A stretch of DNA of 64,000 bases, from contig CAAEMG010000007.1 in NCBI GenBank assembly GCA_900757025.1, positions 23,339 to 87,338 of the forward strand. The letters run 5' to 3'. This stretch comes from Clostridia bacterium (GTDB lineage: Bacteria > Bacillota > Clostridia > Lachnospirales > Anaerotignaceae). Positions 8,370 to 16,676 of the stretch are shown here, in pieces. The notes below the pieces were generated by a model. It was not told where the DNA came from, did not search any database, and saw only the letters and a list, made by a program, of their open reading frames with translations. Made by a program: the position numbers and the translations under genes. Position 1 is the first letter of the stretch. Each line of letters starts with the position of its first letter.

Positions 8370-9029
8370 ATGCTGATATTTCCCATGATTTTTATAATTA
8401 CTTCCTCTGCCGCCTCATTTCCAAAGCCTCTTTCGCCAAAAGAGGAAAAAGAGCTTATAGAAAAAAAAGAAAACGGAGATACCGACGCCAAAAACCGTCT
8501 TATAGAACATAACCTTCGTCTTGCGGCACACATTGCCAAAAAATATTCTTCATCTTCTGCCGAATCGGAAGACCTTATATCAATAGGCACAATAGGCCTT
8601 ATAAAAGCCGTAAATTCTTTTAATTCCCAAAAAAACACACGCCTTGCCACATATGCCGCCAGATGTATAGAAAATGAAATTCTAATGTATCTGCGGTGGC
8701 AGAAACGCTTTTCGTCAGATTTGTATCTTCAAGACCCTCTTTCCTGCGACAAAGACGGAAACGAAATTTCACTTATAGATACCGTAACCGAAGAAAACAC
8801 CTCTGTAAGCGAAAAAGCCGAACTTAATATATTTTCAGACATACTTCTTAAAGGAATAAACACTCTTCTTTCTCCAAGAGAAAAAGAAATTATAATACTC
8901 AGATACGGTTTGGGAAAAAACGACATATATACGCAAAGAGAAATCGCCAAAAAACTTCATATTTCACGTTCATACGTTTCAAGGATAGAAAAGAAAGCCT
9001 TATGCAAGCTGAAAGAATGTTTTGCATAA
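8370..9029 (+). CDS. sigK: RNA polymerase sporulation sigma factor sigma-K (pro-sigma-K)
   Basis: Late mother-cell sigma factor. A hydrophobic leader of about 18 residues (LIFPMIFIITSSAA) precedes FPKPLSPKEE, where pro-sigma-K is cleaved by the SpoIVFB membrane protease. Region 2 (RLIEHNLRLAAHIAKKY, DLISIGTIGLIKAV) and region 4 (TQREIAKKLHISRSYVSRIEKKA) are intact, so the gene is not split by a skin element. GAGG lies 9 bases before the ATG at 8370, so that start (219 residues) is preferred to the ATG at 8355. Confidence 0.93.
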   Translation: MLIFPMIFIITSSAASFPKPLSPKEEKELIEKKENGDTDAKNRLIEHNLRLAAHIAKKYSSSSAESEDLISIGTIGLIKAVNSFNSQKNTRLATYAARCIENEILMYLRWQKRFSSDLYLQDPLSCDKDGNEISLIDTVTEENTSVSEKAELNIFSDILLKGINTLLSPREKEIIILRYGLGKNDIYTQREIAKKLHISRSYVSRIEKKALCKLKECFA

Positions 9030-9108
9030 AAAAAGTCCCCTTATTTAAAAGGGGAGTACATATAAAAGTTATATTTTATTTTTTTGCCCTAAAACAGGAC
9101 AAGCATAT

Positions 9109-9564
9109 TTATTTTTTTGGTTTTTTCTGTTTTCCTATTTCAAACACAGAATATGGAAGAGAAAAAACAATAACAATGGCAACCGCTATAAGGCCGGCAA
9201 ACTGAATAGCTTTTACCGCCTCTATAAAAGTGTCGTAAATATTAAGGTCAAGAACACCCTTCATTGTTTTATACATAAGAGCCCCCGGAACAAGGGGTAT
9301 TACGCCAGGTATAAGAAAAACTATTGAAGGTGCCATATGACGATAGGAATATATTCTGGAAAGCACAGCCACGGCAACAGAGCCTACAAAGACGCCCAAA
9401 AGCTCGTTCATTGACACAACATATACCCATGCGTAGAAAAACCATGCAAAACCACCGCATATTCCCCCTGCCAAAACTTCACGCCGGGGACAGTTAAAAA
9501 GTATTCCAAAGCCTGCCGATGCCACAAGGGCAAGCACAAACTGTACAGCATAAGGATATATCAT
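9109..9564 (-). CDS. Threonine/serine exporter small subunit (ThrE_2, DUF3815)
   Basis: A 151-residue membrane protein with about five hydrophobic segments and the family hallmark FLIPGVIPLVPGALMYKTMKG near residues 80-100. In many bacteria the ThrE exporter is split into a small and a large protein; this is the small half. It overlaps the upstream large subunit by 4 bases (ATGA), implying coupled translation. Transport of threonine or serine is known for ThrE homologues; the substrate here is not shown. Confidence 0.85.
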   Translation of the reverse strand: MIYPYAVQFVLALVASAGFGILFNCPRREVLAGGICGGFAWFFYAWVYVVSMNELLGVFVGSVAVAVLSRIYSYRHMAPSIVFLIPGVIPLVPGALMYKTMKGVLDLNIYDTFIEAVKAIQFAGLIAVAIVIVFSLPYSVFEIGKQKKPKK

Positions 9565-10337
9565 AATGCCGCACCTCCCATAAACATATTATAGGAAGTA
9601 AGGGCAATACCAACTCCGGCAGCAACAAAAACCGCAGTAAGGGCTGCATCTATAAGCATTGCTCCGCCGGATATATAATCTCCGTACATTATGTCTTTTG
9701 CCGCATTTGTAATTGCAAAGCCCGGAACAAGAGGCATTATGGAACCCATAATCATAATTTCATAGTTATCTGAAATTCCGAAATAATTGTACAAAAGTAT
9801 AGGATATGTAACCACGATACCTGCCATAAAGCATTTTATAAAGCCCGCTGTTTTTATTTTATCTATAATAACCATAGCTACGCCAAGTATAAAGCCTGCA
9901 ACGGCTGAAAGATAAGAGTCTTTTAAAGTTCCGTTAAAAAGGAGCGTAAAGCAAAAAGCTATAAGTGTATAAGCAACTATATTTACATGGGAGTCATATT
10001 CAGGCATTGCGGAAATTCTTCCTATCTCATCAAAAGCATCTCTAAGGGATATTTTTCCGCTTACAAAGTTTCTTGAAAGCTGATTTGCCTCTGTAACTTT
10101 TTCAAGGTTTATAACTCTGCCTTCAACTCTTTTAACCTTTGTAACACTTCCGCTTAAAGGGCCTGTTATGCCTGCAAAAAGACCTGTGGGCGTAACAAAT
10201 GTTTCCGGCATCAAATTATACTGTGTTGACTGTAAAATAATTTCCATGGTTGTTTCAACCCTCTGTGTCTCGGCTCCGTTTTTAAGCATAAGTTCACCTA
10301 AGCTTATAGCAAAGTCGAGAAGAAGTTTTTCATCCAT
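9561..10337 (-). CDS. Threonine/serine exporter large subunit (ThrE/DUF1212 family)
   Basis: A 258-residue protein whose N-terminal half (about 1-115) is the soluble DUF1212 part, with ELMLKNGAETQRVETTM and PTGLFAGI, and whose C-terminal half has about five membrane segments, including MGSIMPLVPGFAITNAAKD. It starts with ATG after AAGGAGG. It forms a two-gene unit with the small subunit. An amino-acid export role is inferred from the family. Confidence 0.87.
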   Translation of the reverse strand: MDEKLLLDFAISLGELMLKNGAETQRVETTMEIILQSTQYNLMPETFVTPTGLFAGITGPLSGSVTKVKRVEGRVINLEKVTEANQLSRNFVSGKISLRDAFDEIGRISAMPEYDSHVNIVAYTLIAFCFTLLFNGTLKDSYLSAVAGFILGVAMVIIDKIKTAGFIKCFMAGIVVTYPILLYNYFGISDNYEIMIMGSIMPLVPGFAITNAAKDIMYGDYISGGAMLIDAALTAVFVAAGVGIALTSYNMFMGGAAL

Positions 10338-10365
10338 TTGCAGGTGCCTCCTTAAAAATATTTCG

Positions 10366-10406
10366 TATGCTATATATTAGTATACAATAAATTAGTATGC
10401 TATATA
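10366..10406 (-). repeat. Direct repeats upstream of the ThrE-type exporter genes
   Basis: The 12-mer GTATGCTATATA occurs at 10366-10377 and again at 10395-10406, 29 bases apart, with ATTAGTATAC/ATTAGTATGC between and beside them. They lie 30-70 bases before the exporter start, where an operator would be expected. The regulator is unknown. Confidence 0.5.
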
Positions 10407-10619
10407 AGCATATTATATTTTTTAAAAATGTAAAGGCATTTTTAAAAAATATATTTAAAATTTCGAATAAATTTTTCATCTGTTTTTTATCATCAAAAAA
10501 ACACCGAAAATTCCTTGTTTTTTTTGTATAAATCATGGTTTTAATAATAGTTTAAACCATATCATATTGTTTGTCGAGTAGTTGAAAAAATAATAAACCT
10601 ATTGTTTGTAAAATAGTTT

Positions 10620-10745
10620 TTTTGTCAAAAGCCGACCACATTTTGTTATGCTGAGCAAACGCAGTAAGCTGAAACATCTTATCTATATTGTCGAATATGC
10701 GGCAAAACATTAAAGCTTTTATCAAAAAGAACTATCCCTAAGTTC
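10620..10745. repeat. Dispersed intergenic repeat, family 1, copy 3 (partly inverted)
   Basis: Contains TTTTGTTATGCTGAGCAAA and GAAACATCTTATC followed by TTGTCGAATAT, the reverse complement of the interior block of copy 2 near 7066-7098. Part of the 543-base gap before metG; the remainder is AT-rich with the exporter control repeats and the metG promoter. Confidence 0.55.
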
Positions 10746-10779
10746 AAAACTTTTATTTTTTATTTGCATATAACTTTTT

Positions 10780-10808
10780 TTGCTTTTTTTATGTAAACAA
10801 TATATAAT
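10780..10808 (+). promoter_or_regulatory. Promoter of metG
   Basis: -35 TTGCTT (10780-10785), 17-base spacer, -10 TATAAT (10803-10808). The leader between 10804 and 10859 can pair TAATAGG with CCTATTA around a small inner hairpin. No T-box sequence is present. Confidence 0.65.
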
Positions 10809-10880
10809 AGGTAGCATGGTAATTATGCGTTTTTTAAGGCACAAATAAGCCTATTATTAAATAAAACGGAGGGAAAAGTT

Positions 10881-12854
10881 TTGGAAAAGAAAACATTTTA
10901 TATAACAACACCTATATATTATCCAAGCGATAAACTTCATATAGGACATTCATACTGCACAGTTGCCGCAGATGCAATGGCAAGATACAAACGTCTCAGA
11001 GGCTATGACGTTATGTTCCTTACAGGAAGCGACGAACACGGACAGAAAATAGAAAGAATCGCAACAGCTCTCGGCGTTACACCGAAACAGTATGTAGACA
11101 AAATCGTTGCCGGCATTAAAGACCTTTGGAAAACTTATGATATTTCTTATGATAAATTTATAAGAACAACAGACGAGGAACACGTAAACGCCGTTAAAAA
11201 AATATTTAAGGCTCTCTACGACAAAGGCGATATTTATAAATCAGAATATGAAGGCTGGTACTGCACACCTTGCGAAAGCTTCTACACAGAAGTTCAGCTT
11301 GTAGACGGAAAATGCCCAGACTGCGGAAGAGAAGTTGAAAAAGTAAAAGAAGAAAGCTATTTCTTCAGACTTTCAAAATATCAGGACAGACTTATTAAAT
11401 ATATTGAAGAACATCCTGATTTTATACAGCCTCAGGCAAGAAAAACAGAAATGATTTCAAACTTCCTTAAACCGGGCCTTGATGACCTTTGCGTAAGCCG
11501 TACATCTTTCTCATGGGGCATACCTGTTGAATTTGACCCGGGCCATATAGTATATGTTTGGCTTGATGCCCTTACAAACTATATTACGGCTTTAGGCTAT
11601 GGCTCAGACAACGATGAAAAATTCAAAAAATACTGGCCTGCCGATGTTCATCTTGTAGGCAAGGAAATTGTACGTTTCCACACAATTATATGGCCTGCAA
11701 TACTTATGGCTCTCGACCTTCCTCTTCCAAAAAAAGTATTCGGTCATGGCTGGCTTGTAATTAACGGCGGAAAAATGAGCAAATCAAAGGGCAATGTTGT
11801 TGACCCTAAAATGCTTGTTGAAAGATATGGCCTTGACGCAATAAGATACTTCCTTCTCAGAGAAATTGCTTTCGGTCAGGACGGAAACTTCAGCAACGAG
11901 GCACTTATTCAGAGAATTAACTTTGACCTTGCAAATGACCTTGGAAACCTTGTTTCAAGAACTTGCGGCATGATTGAAAAATACTTTGGCGGAACACTTC
12001 CTGCCCAGCAGGAAGGCACAGAGTTTGACGAAGACCTTAAAGCAACAGTTGCCTCAACAATAGAAAAATTTGAAGCAAACATGGATAAAATGGTATTCAG
12101 CGATGCTTTAACCGAGCTTTGGACTCTTATAAGAAGAACAAACAAATATATCGATGAAACTCAGCCTTGGGTTCTTATTAAAGAAGAAAGCAAAAAACCT
12201 GTTCTTGCAGGAGCACTCTATAACGTATGCGAAACTATACGTATAATATCAATACTTCTTCAGCCATGCCTTACAAGAACACCAAAACGTATATGGCAGC
12301 AGATTGGCGTTGAAGAAGGTGCTTTAACCGAATGGGAAAGCATAAGAACATTCGGCCTTCTTCCAAAAGAGCTTACTGTTAAAAAAGGCGAGGCTCTTTT
12401 CCCAAGAATTGATATGAAAAAAGAACTTGAAGCTCTTGAAGAAGCAATAAAGGCTTCTCAGGCACAGAGCGTTGCAAATCAGCTTAAAAAGAAAGAAGAA
12501 CAGAAAGAAGAAGCCGAAGAAGAATGGAGCGAAATAACTATCGACGATTTCTGCAAGGTACACCTTGTAACAGGCGAAGTTATAGCCAGCGAAAAAGTTC
12601 CAAAAAGCAGCAAACTTCTTAAAAATACAGTTAAAGTTGGCGACGAAACAAGAATAATTCTTTCCGGAATAGCAAAGCATTATTCTCCGGAAGAAATGGT
12701 TGGCAAAAAGGTAGTTATAGTTGAAAACCTTGCACCAAGAAAAATGATGGGCGAAGTATCAAGAGGAATGATACTTTGTGCAGAAGATAAAGACGGCAAT
12801 CTTTCACTTGTTACAGATGACAAGCAGTTTGAAAGCGGCAGCGACATAAGATAA
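10881..12854 (+). CDS. metG: Methionyl-tRNA synthetase
   Basis: Class I synthetase charging tRNA-Met. Of 657 residues, HIGH is at 20-23, a CTPC/CPDC zinc knuckle pair lies near 130-150, and KMSKS is at 298-302. An anticodon-binding helical domain follows, then a charged linker and a C-terminal OB-fold tRNA-binding domain (about 555-657, from ITIDDFCKVHLVTGEV). The start is TTG after GGAGGG. It stands alone, with its own promoter and terminator. Confidence 0.98.
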   Translation: MEKKTFYITTPIYYPSDKLHIGHSYCTVAADAMARYKRLRGYDVMFLTGSDEHGQKIERIATALGVTPKQYVDKIVAGIKDLWKTYDISYDKFIRTTDEEHVNAVKKIFKALYDKGDIYKSEYEGWYCTPCESFYTEVQLVDGKCPDCGREVEKVKEESYFFRLSKYQDRLIKYIEEHPDFIQPQARKTEMISNFLKPGLDDLCVSRTSFSWGIPVEFDPGHIVYVWLDALTNYITALGYGSDNDEKFKKYWPADVHLVGKEIVRFHTIIWPAILMALDLPLPKKVFGHGWLVINGGKMSKSKGNVVDPKMLVERYGLDAIRYFLLREIAFGQDGNFSNEALIQRINFDLANDLGNLVSRTCGMIEKYFGGTLPAQQEGTEFDEDLKATVASTIEKFEANMDKMVFSDALTELWTLIRRTNKYIDETQPWVLIKEESKKPVLAGALYNVCETIRIISILLQPCLTRTPKRIWQQIGVEEGALTEWESIRTFGLLPKELTVKKGEALFPRIDMKKELEALEEAIKASQAQSVANQLKKKEEQKEEAEEEWSEITIDDFCKVHLVTGEVIASEKVPKSSKLLKNTVKVGDETRIILSGIAKHYSPEEMVGKKVVIVENLAPRKMMGEVSRGMILCAEDKDGNLSLVTDDKQFESGSDIR

Positions 12855-12868
12855 TTAAATACTTCAAA

Positions 12869-12904
12869 AACAGGCTGTGATTTTTTTGCAGCCTGTTTTT
12901 TATT
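12869..12904 (+). terminator. Terminator of metG
   Basis: AACAGGCTG stem, T-rich loop, CAGCCTGTT stem and T-tail, 15 bases after the stop. Confidence 0.9.
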
Positions 12905-13003
12905 TGCAAATTATAAGCTGCAAAATATCCACACCAAAATCAAATTCTTATATTTTTGTCCACCGTTTAGTGTTATTTATACACACATATTTATTCTTTT
13001 TTG

Positions 13004-13032
13004 TTTACACATTTCCAAAATAGGTATATAAT
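13004..13032 (+). promoter_or_regulatory. Promoter of the thiamine salvage operon
   Basis: -35 TTTACA (13004-13009), 17-base spacer, -10 TATAAT (13027-13032), 20 bases before the TPP riboswitch. Confidence 0.75.
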
Positions 13033-13051
13033 CAGCATAAATTCAATATTT

Positions 13052-13132
13052 AACAGGGGTGCTGAGGTGCTGCAACCTATGCTGAGAGAGTCCCTTTGAA
13101 CCTGATGCGGTCAGTACCGTTGTAGGGAGTAT
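13052..13132 (+). ncRNA. TPP riboswitch (THI element)
   Basis: Carries the conserved core in order: AGGGGTGCT, GCTGAGAGAG, AACCTGAT and the GTAGGGAG closing side. It senses thiamine pyrophosphate and precedes tenA and two ABC transporter genes. The variable arm is short. Confidence 0.95.
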
Positions 13133-13152
13133 GATATATTTGTTTATTTTAA

Positions 13153-13181
13153 ACCATCTCCCTGCGGAAATGGCTTTTTTT
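13153..13181 (+). terminator. TPP riboswitch expression platform terminator
   Basis: CCATCTCC and GGAAATGG form a stem with one mismatch and a CTGC loop, followed by seven T. CTCCC in the stem can instead pair with GGGAG at the 3' side of the riboswitch, which suggests transcription attenuation when TPP is bound. Confidence 0.75.
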
Positions 13182-13219
13182 ATGTTCTTTAAAGCCCCAT
13201 TAATAAAAGGAGGATATTT

Positions 13220-13879
13220 ATGAAAGTAAGCGAAAGATTATATTCAAAAGTAAAAGATATTTGGGAAAGCTACAATCTTCACCCTTTTGTTCAGGGTATT
13301 GCAAACGGAAATCTTCCCATTGACAAATTTCAGTTTTATATGATTCAGGACCATCTTTATCTTCTTCAGTACGCAAAGGTTTTTGCCCTCGGTCTTATAA
13401 AAGCCGAAAAAGAAAGCCTTATGCGTACGTTTTCGGCGCTTATACACGAAACACTTGATACGGAAAACGCAACACATCAGGCATACCTTAAACAGCTTGG
13501 CATTACAAGAGAAATGATTGATTCAGGCAAAATGAGCCTTATAAACGAAAGCTATACAAACTATATGATTTCCATAGGCTTTAAAGAAGGTCTTGCGGAA
13601 ATTGCCGTTGCGGTTCTTGCCTGCTCCTGGAGCTACAAACTTATAGGCGAATACGTTGCCTCTGTTCCAAATTCAAAAGATAACGAGTTTTACAGACCTT
13701 GGATTGACACCTACACATCGGAAGAATACATAAAAGAAAACGACATGACCATTGACCTTGTAAACAGCCTTACAGAAAACTACACAGAAGAACAGCTTGA
13801 AAATTTGGAAAAAATAATTGTAAATTGCAGCAGATATGAATATATGTTCTGGGATATGGCATGGAACAAGGAGATGTAA
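13220..13879 (+). CDS. tenA: Thiaminase II / aminopyrimidine aminohydrolase TenA
   Basis: Cytoplasmic all-helical enzyme that salvages thiamine breakdown products by hydrolysing aminopyrimidines to HMP. The 219-residue protein keeps the catalytic Cys at position 135 (VLACSWSYK), Asp44 (IQDHLY) and a late Glu in RYEYMFWDMAW. It is first in a TPP-controlled operon and is followed after 3 bases by an ABC ATPase. That pairing fits uptake of a thiamine precursor followed by TenA processing. Confidence 0.95.
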   Translation: MKVSERLYSKVKDIWESYNLHPFVQGIANGNLPIDKFQFYMIQDHLYLLQYAKVFALGLIKAEKESLMRTFSALIHETLDTENATHQAYLKQLGITREMIDSGKMSLINESYTNYMISIGFKEGLAEIAVAVLACSWSYKLIGEYVASVPNSKDNEFYRPWIDTYTSEEYIKENDMTIDLVNSLTENYTEEQLENLEKIIVNCSRYEYMFWDMAWNKEM

Positions 13880-13882
13880 AAA

Positions 13883-14632
13883 ATGCTGGAATTTAAAGAT
13901 GTTTCCTTTAAATATGCAAGTGACGATTTTTCCATGATGAATAATCTTTCCTTTACGGTAAATGATGGGGAATTTATAAGCATTATAGGAAAAAGCGGCT
14001 GCGGAAAAAGCACTGTTTTCCGTCTTATAAACGGTCTTGAAAAGCCTCAAAACGGCGAAATTTTCGTTGACGGAAAAAATATAAAAGACATAAAAAACTA
14101 CAGCGCATATATGCCCCAGAAAGACCTTCTTTTTCCTTGGCGAACAATAGAAAAAAATATATGCCTTGCGCCGGAAATTCAAAAAGCCGACAAAAAAGAA
14201 ACCAAAACAAAAGCCGAAGAAATTCTTAAAGAAGTTGGGCTTTGGGATTATAAAAATAAATATCCTCGTGACCTTTCCGGAGGTATGCGCCAAAGAGCAT
14301 CTTTCGCAAGAACACTTCTTTCCGGCGGAAATCTTATGCTCCTTGATGAGCCTTTTTCCGCACTTGACTCCATAACAAGAATTTCTCTTCAGGAATGGCT
14401 TTTAAAAGAATGGGAAAAGCACAAAAAAACAATACTTTTCGTTACACATGATGTTGAAGAGGCTATTTTTCTTTCCCAAAAAATATTTGTGGTTTCCGAC
14501 AGACCAATAACCCATTTTCAGGAATTTAAAATAGACCTTCCATACCCAAGAAACAGAGCCGACATGGCACGAAGCGACATTGCAGCTCTTAAAGAAATGC
14601 TTATAAAGCATTTAAGACAGGAGGAAGAATAA
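13883..14632 (+). CDS. ABC transporter ATPase, ThiZ-like (thiamine precursor uptake)
   Basis: ATP-binding subunit of the nitrate/taurine/pyrimidine-precursor class. Of 249 residues, Walker A GKSGCGKST lies at about 37-45, the Q-loop in YMPQKDLLFPWR, signature LSGGMRQR, Walker B LMLLDEP and the switch His in VTHDVEEA. It sits between tenA and a permease, one base from the latter, under the TPP riboswitch, so a formylaminopyrimidine- or HMP-type substrate is inferred. It could equally be named a TauB/SsuB-like ATPase if context were ignored. Confidence 0.88.
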   Translation: MLEFKDVSFKYASDDFSMMNNLSFTVNDGEFISIIGKSGCGKSTVFRLINGLEKPQNGEIFVDGKNIKDIKNYSAYMPQKDLLFPWRTIEKNICLAPEIQKADKKETKTKAEEILKEVGLWDYKNKYPRDLSGGMRQRASFARTLLSGGNLMLLDEPFSALDSITRISLQEWLLKEWEKHKKTILFVTHDVEEAIFLSQKIFVVSDRPITHFQEFKIDLPYPRNRADMARSDIAALKEMLIKHLRQEEE

Positions 14633-14633
14633 T

Positions 14634-15377
14634 ATGAAAAAAAATACTCCGGCGGTTCTGCTTGCCATTTTTCTGCTTGTGCTTTGGCAGATAATAGCCA
14701 TGGTTATAAATGCAGCATATATTCTGCCTTCGCCTGTGCAGATAGCCCAGAAAATATGGGATTTAAAAGCAAATCTCTTTCTTGTGCAGCTTCCGGCAAC
14801 AATGTCCGTTACGGCTGTAGGTCTTGGAATATCAATAGTTTTAGGGCTTTTGCTTGCGGTTATAATGGACGCAGACGAAAAAATCGAAAACGCACTTTAT
14901 CCAATTATAATCGCTTCGCAGACAATACCGACAACAGCCATAGCGCCTCTTTTCGTTCTTTGGTTCGGCTACAGCATATGGAGCAAGGTTCTTGTAACAA
15001 TACTCATAACCTTCTTTCCCGTAACAATAACGGTTTTTGATGGGCTTAAAAGCACAAGCCGTGAAATGGAAGAACTTCTTATAACCTGCGGAGCAGACAA
15101 AAAAGATATTTTCTTTAAACTCAAAGTTCCCCAGACACTGCCATATTTCTTTTCGGCAATAAAAATGGCAATTCCTTTAAGCATAATAGGTGCGGCAATA
15201 GCCGAATGGCTTGGAGCGCAAAGCGGACTTGGCTATTTCAGCAAAAGAATGATGACACAGCTTGACGGTGCAGGTGTTTTTGCCCCTGTTGTTCTTCTTT
15301 CGGCAGTGGCAATGATTATTGTTGCCCTCATAAATATAATTGAGAAAAAACTCATAAAGTGGCGAAAAGAAATTTAA
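14634..15377 (+). CDS. ABC transporter permease, ThiX-like
   Basis: A 247-residue membrane subunit with about six hydrophobic segments and the EAA-type loop (ELLITCGADKKDIFFKLKVPQTLPYFFSAIK, about residues 148-178) that docks to the ATPase. AGGAGG precedes the ATG. It closes the tenA operon. The substrate-binding protein (ThiY) that normally completes this transporter is not encoded next to it; a terminator follows directly. Confidence 0.88.
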   Translation: MKKNTPAVLLAIFLLVLWQIIAMVINAAYILPSPVQIAQKIWDLKANLFLVQLPATMSVTAVGLGISIVLGLLLAVIMDADEKIENALYPIIIASQTIPTTAIAPLFVLWFGYSIWSKVLVTILITFFPVTITVFDGLKSTSREMEELLITCGADKKDIFFKLKVPQTLPYFFSAIKMAIPLSIIGAAIAEWLGAQSGLGYFSKRMMTQLDGAGVFAPVVLLSAVAMIIVALINIIEKKLIKWRKEI

Positions 15378-15443
15378 AAATATTGAGGCGTTGCCCCAAT
15401 ACTGTATAAACAAAGAACCGTATTCAACAAATCCCATAAAATA

Positions 15444-15480
15444 AAAACCATGTAGATATTTGTCCGCATGGTTTTATTTT
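15444..15480 (+). terminator. Terminator of the tenA operon
   Basis: AAAACCATG and CATGGTTTT pair around a 14-base loop, followed by TATTTTTATA. Confidence 0.8.
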
Positions 15481-15491
15481 TATATTATTTT

Positions 15492-15713
15492 TCAACTTCT
15501 CGCCGCAAATTTTATTTCTATTTTCTTTTTTGCTATTTGGTAAAGTATTATTGCCGCAATCATAACCGTAGTTTCCGTAACGGGAAATGTAAACCACGTA
15601 TACACCAAACCAAATCTGCTGAAAACATATGCCAAAGGAACCAGTAGTGTCACCTGTCTTAAAACAGCATCGGTTTTGGCAAAACAAAATTGTTTTCGAC
15701 AAACAGTAAGTGT
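15492..15713 (-). pseudogene. Remnant of a MATE-family transporter (C-terminal end)
   Basis: A frame of about 73 codons with no usable start reads RKQFCFAKTDAVLRQV, then VPLAYVFSRFGLVYTWFTFP and an IIL-rich segment with a Lys-rich tail. This is the end of a MATE pump (RQ..LL.P.A, then W..FP..E). A stop codon in the same frame lies immediately upstream (15714-15716) and no earlier MATE sequence precedes it, so most of the gene is gone. Intact MATE genes occur at 40.8 and 57 kb. Confidence 0.7.
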
Positions 15714-15742
15714 TCAACACACTATACTCCTCCCTAAAATTT

Positions 15743-15769
15743 AAGGCACTGCCTTTTCCGCAGTGCCTT
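15743..15769 (-). terminator. Terminator after the FAH-family gene
   Basis: AAGGCACTGC and GCAGTGCCTT perfect stem with a 7-base loop; on the minus strand it is followed by AAATTTT. It lies 10 bases past the stop of the gene at 15780. Confidence 0.7.
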
Positions 15770-15779
15770 AAACAATCAA

Positions 15780-16658
15780 TTATTTAACTTTATTTGTTAT
15801 TTTGCCTATTTTTTCTATTTCACACACAACCTCGTCACCGCTTGAAAGGAATTTGGGCGGAACAAAGCCCATTCCGACTCCGGAAGGCGTTCCTGTTGAA
15901 ATTATCGTTCCTGTTTCAAGTGTCATTCCTTTTGTAAGCTCTGTCATAACGTCTGTTATTGTGTGTATAAATTTATCTGTAGATGAATTTTGTCTAAGCT
16001 CGCCGTTTACATAGCATTTAACATTTAACTTAGGCGGAAATTCAATTTCATCTGCCGTAACAATCCAAGGGCCCATAGGCGTAAAACCGTCAAGACCTTT
16101 GCCGAAATACCACTGGTTGTGTCTTGTCTGAAGTTCCCTTGCCGTTACATCGTTTATAATCGTGTAGCCGAAAATATAGTCGGAAACCTTATCTGCCTCA
16201 ACATTTTTTGCGTCTTTGCCTATTATAAGTGCAAGCTCCGACTCATAGTCGAGAGTTGAAATAATGTCGCTGTGGCTTATAATATCATCGCCGTCGGCAG
16301 TTGCCCTGTTTACTCTTTTAGAGAAATAAACAGCATAATCTTCGCAGTTTGAAAAAGCCTCTTTTTTATATCTTTTAGACTCTGCTGCGTGTTCGGCATA
16401 GTTTATTCCCAAACATACAATATCCTGCTTTGGCTTTGGTATAGGTGCTTCCAGCTTAACGGTATCAAAGCCTTCCTCGCCTTTTCCGCCGTCTTCAAGC
16501 AAAGCCATTTTTTTAAGGCTTTCTTTATCGGCTCTTTTAATAAGGTCATTCATATCTTTATAATCAAAGCCGTTTTCGTTTACAGGTACGGCTGTATTTT
16601 TTTTTGTTATAACGCAGACAAATTCTTTTCCGTTTTTGCTGCAAGTTGCAAGCTTCAT
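15780..16658 (-). CDS. Fumarylacetoacetate hydrolase family protein
   Basis: A 292-residue member of the FAH superfamily, which cleaves or decarboxylates beta-keto acids with a divalent metal. Typical elements are CLGINYAEHAAESKR, DYESELALIIGKDA with metal-binding acidic residues, NDVTARELQ, GKGLDGFTPMGPWIV and STGTPSGVGMGF. GGAGGTG precedes the ATG. It is 18 bases after argD on the same strand and may be read from the arginine operon, but no link to arginine metabolism is known. The precise substrate cannot be named. Confidence 0.85.
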   Translation of the reverse strand: MKLATCSKNGKEFVCVITKKNTAVPVNENGFDYKDMNDLIKRADKESLKKMALLEDGGKGEEGFDTVKLEAPIPKPKQDIVCLGINYAEHAAESKRYKKEAFSNCEDYAVYFSKRVNRATADGDDIISHSDIISTLDYESELALIIGKDAKNVEADKVSDYIFGYTIINDVTARELQTRHNQWYFGKGLDGFTPMGPWIVTADEIEFPPKLNVKCYVNGELRQNSSTDKFIHTITDVMTELTKGMTLETGTIISTGTPSGVGMGFVPPKFLSSGDEVVCEIEKIGKITNKVK

Positions 16659-16676
16659 AAACCCACCTCCGCAAAA

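Noticed and set aside
8355..9029. Interrupted sigK (skin element)
   Set aside because: The reading frame is continuous through regions 2 to 4, so no skin-type insertion is present.
10804..10859. T-box riboswitch before metG
   Set aside because: No AGGGTGG-type T-box core and no terminator hairpin; only a simple stem can be drawn.
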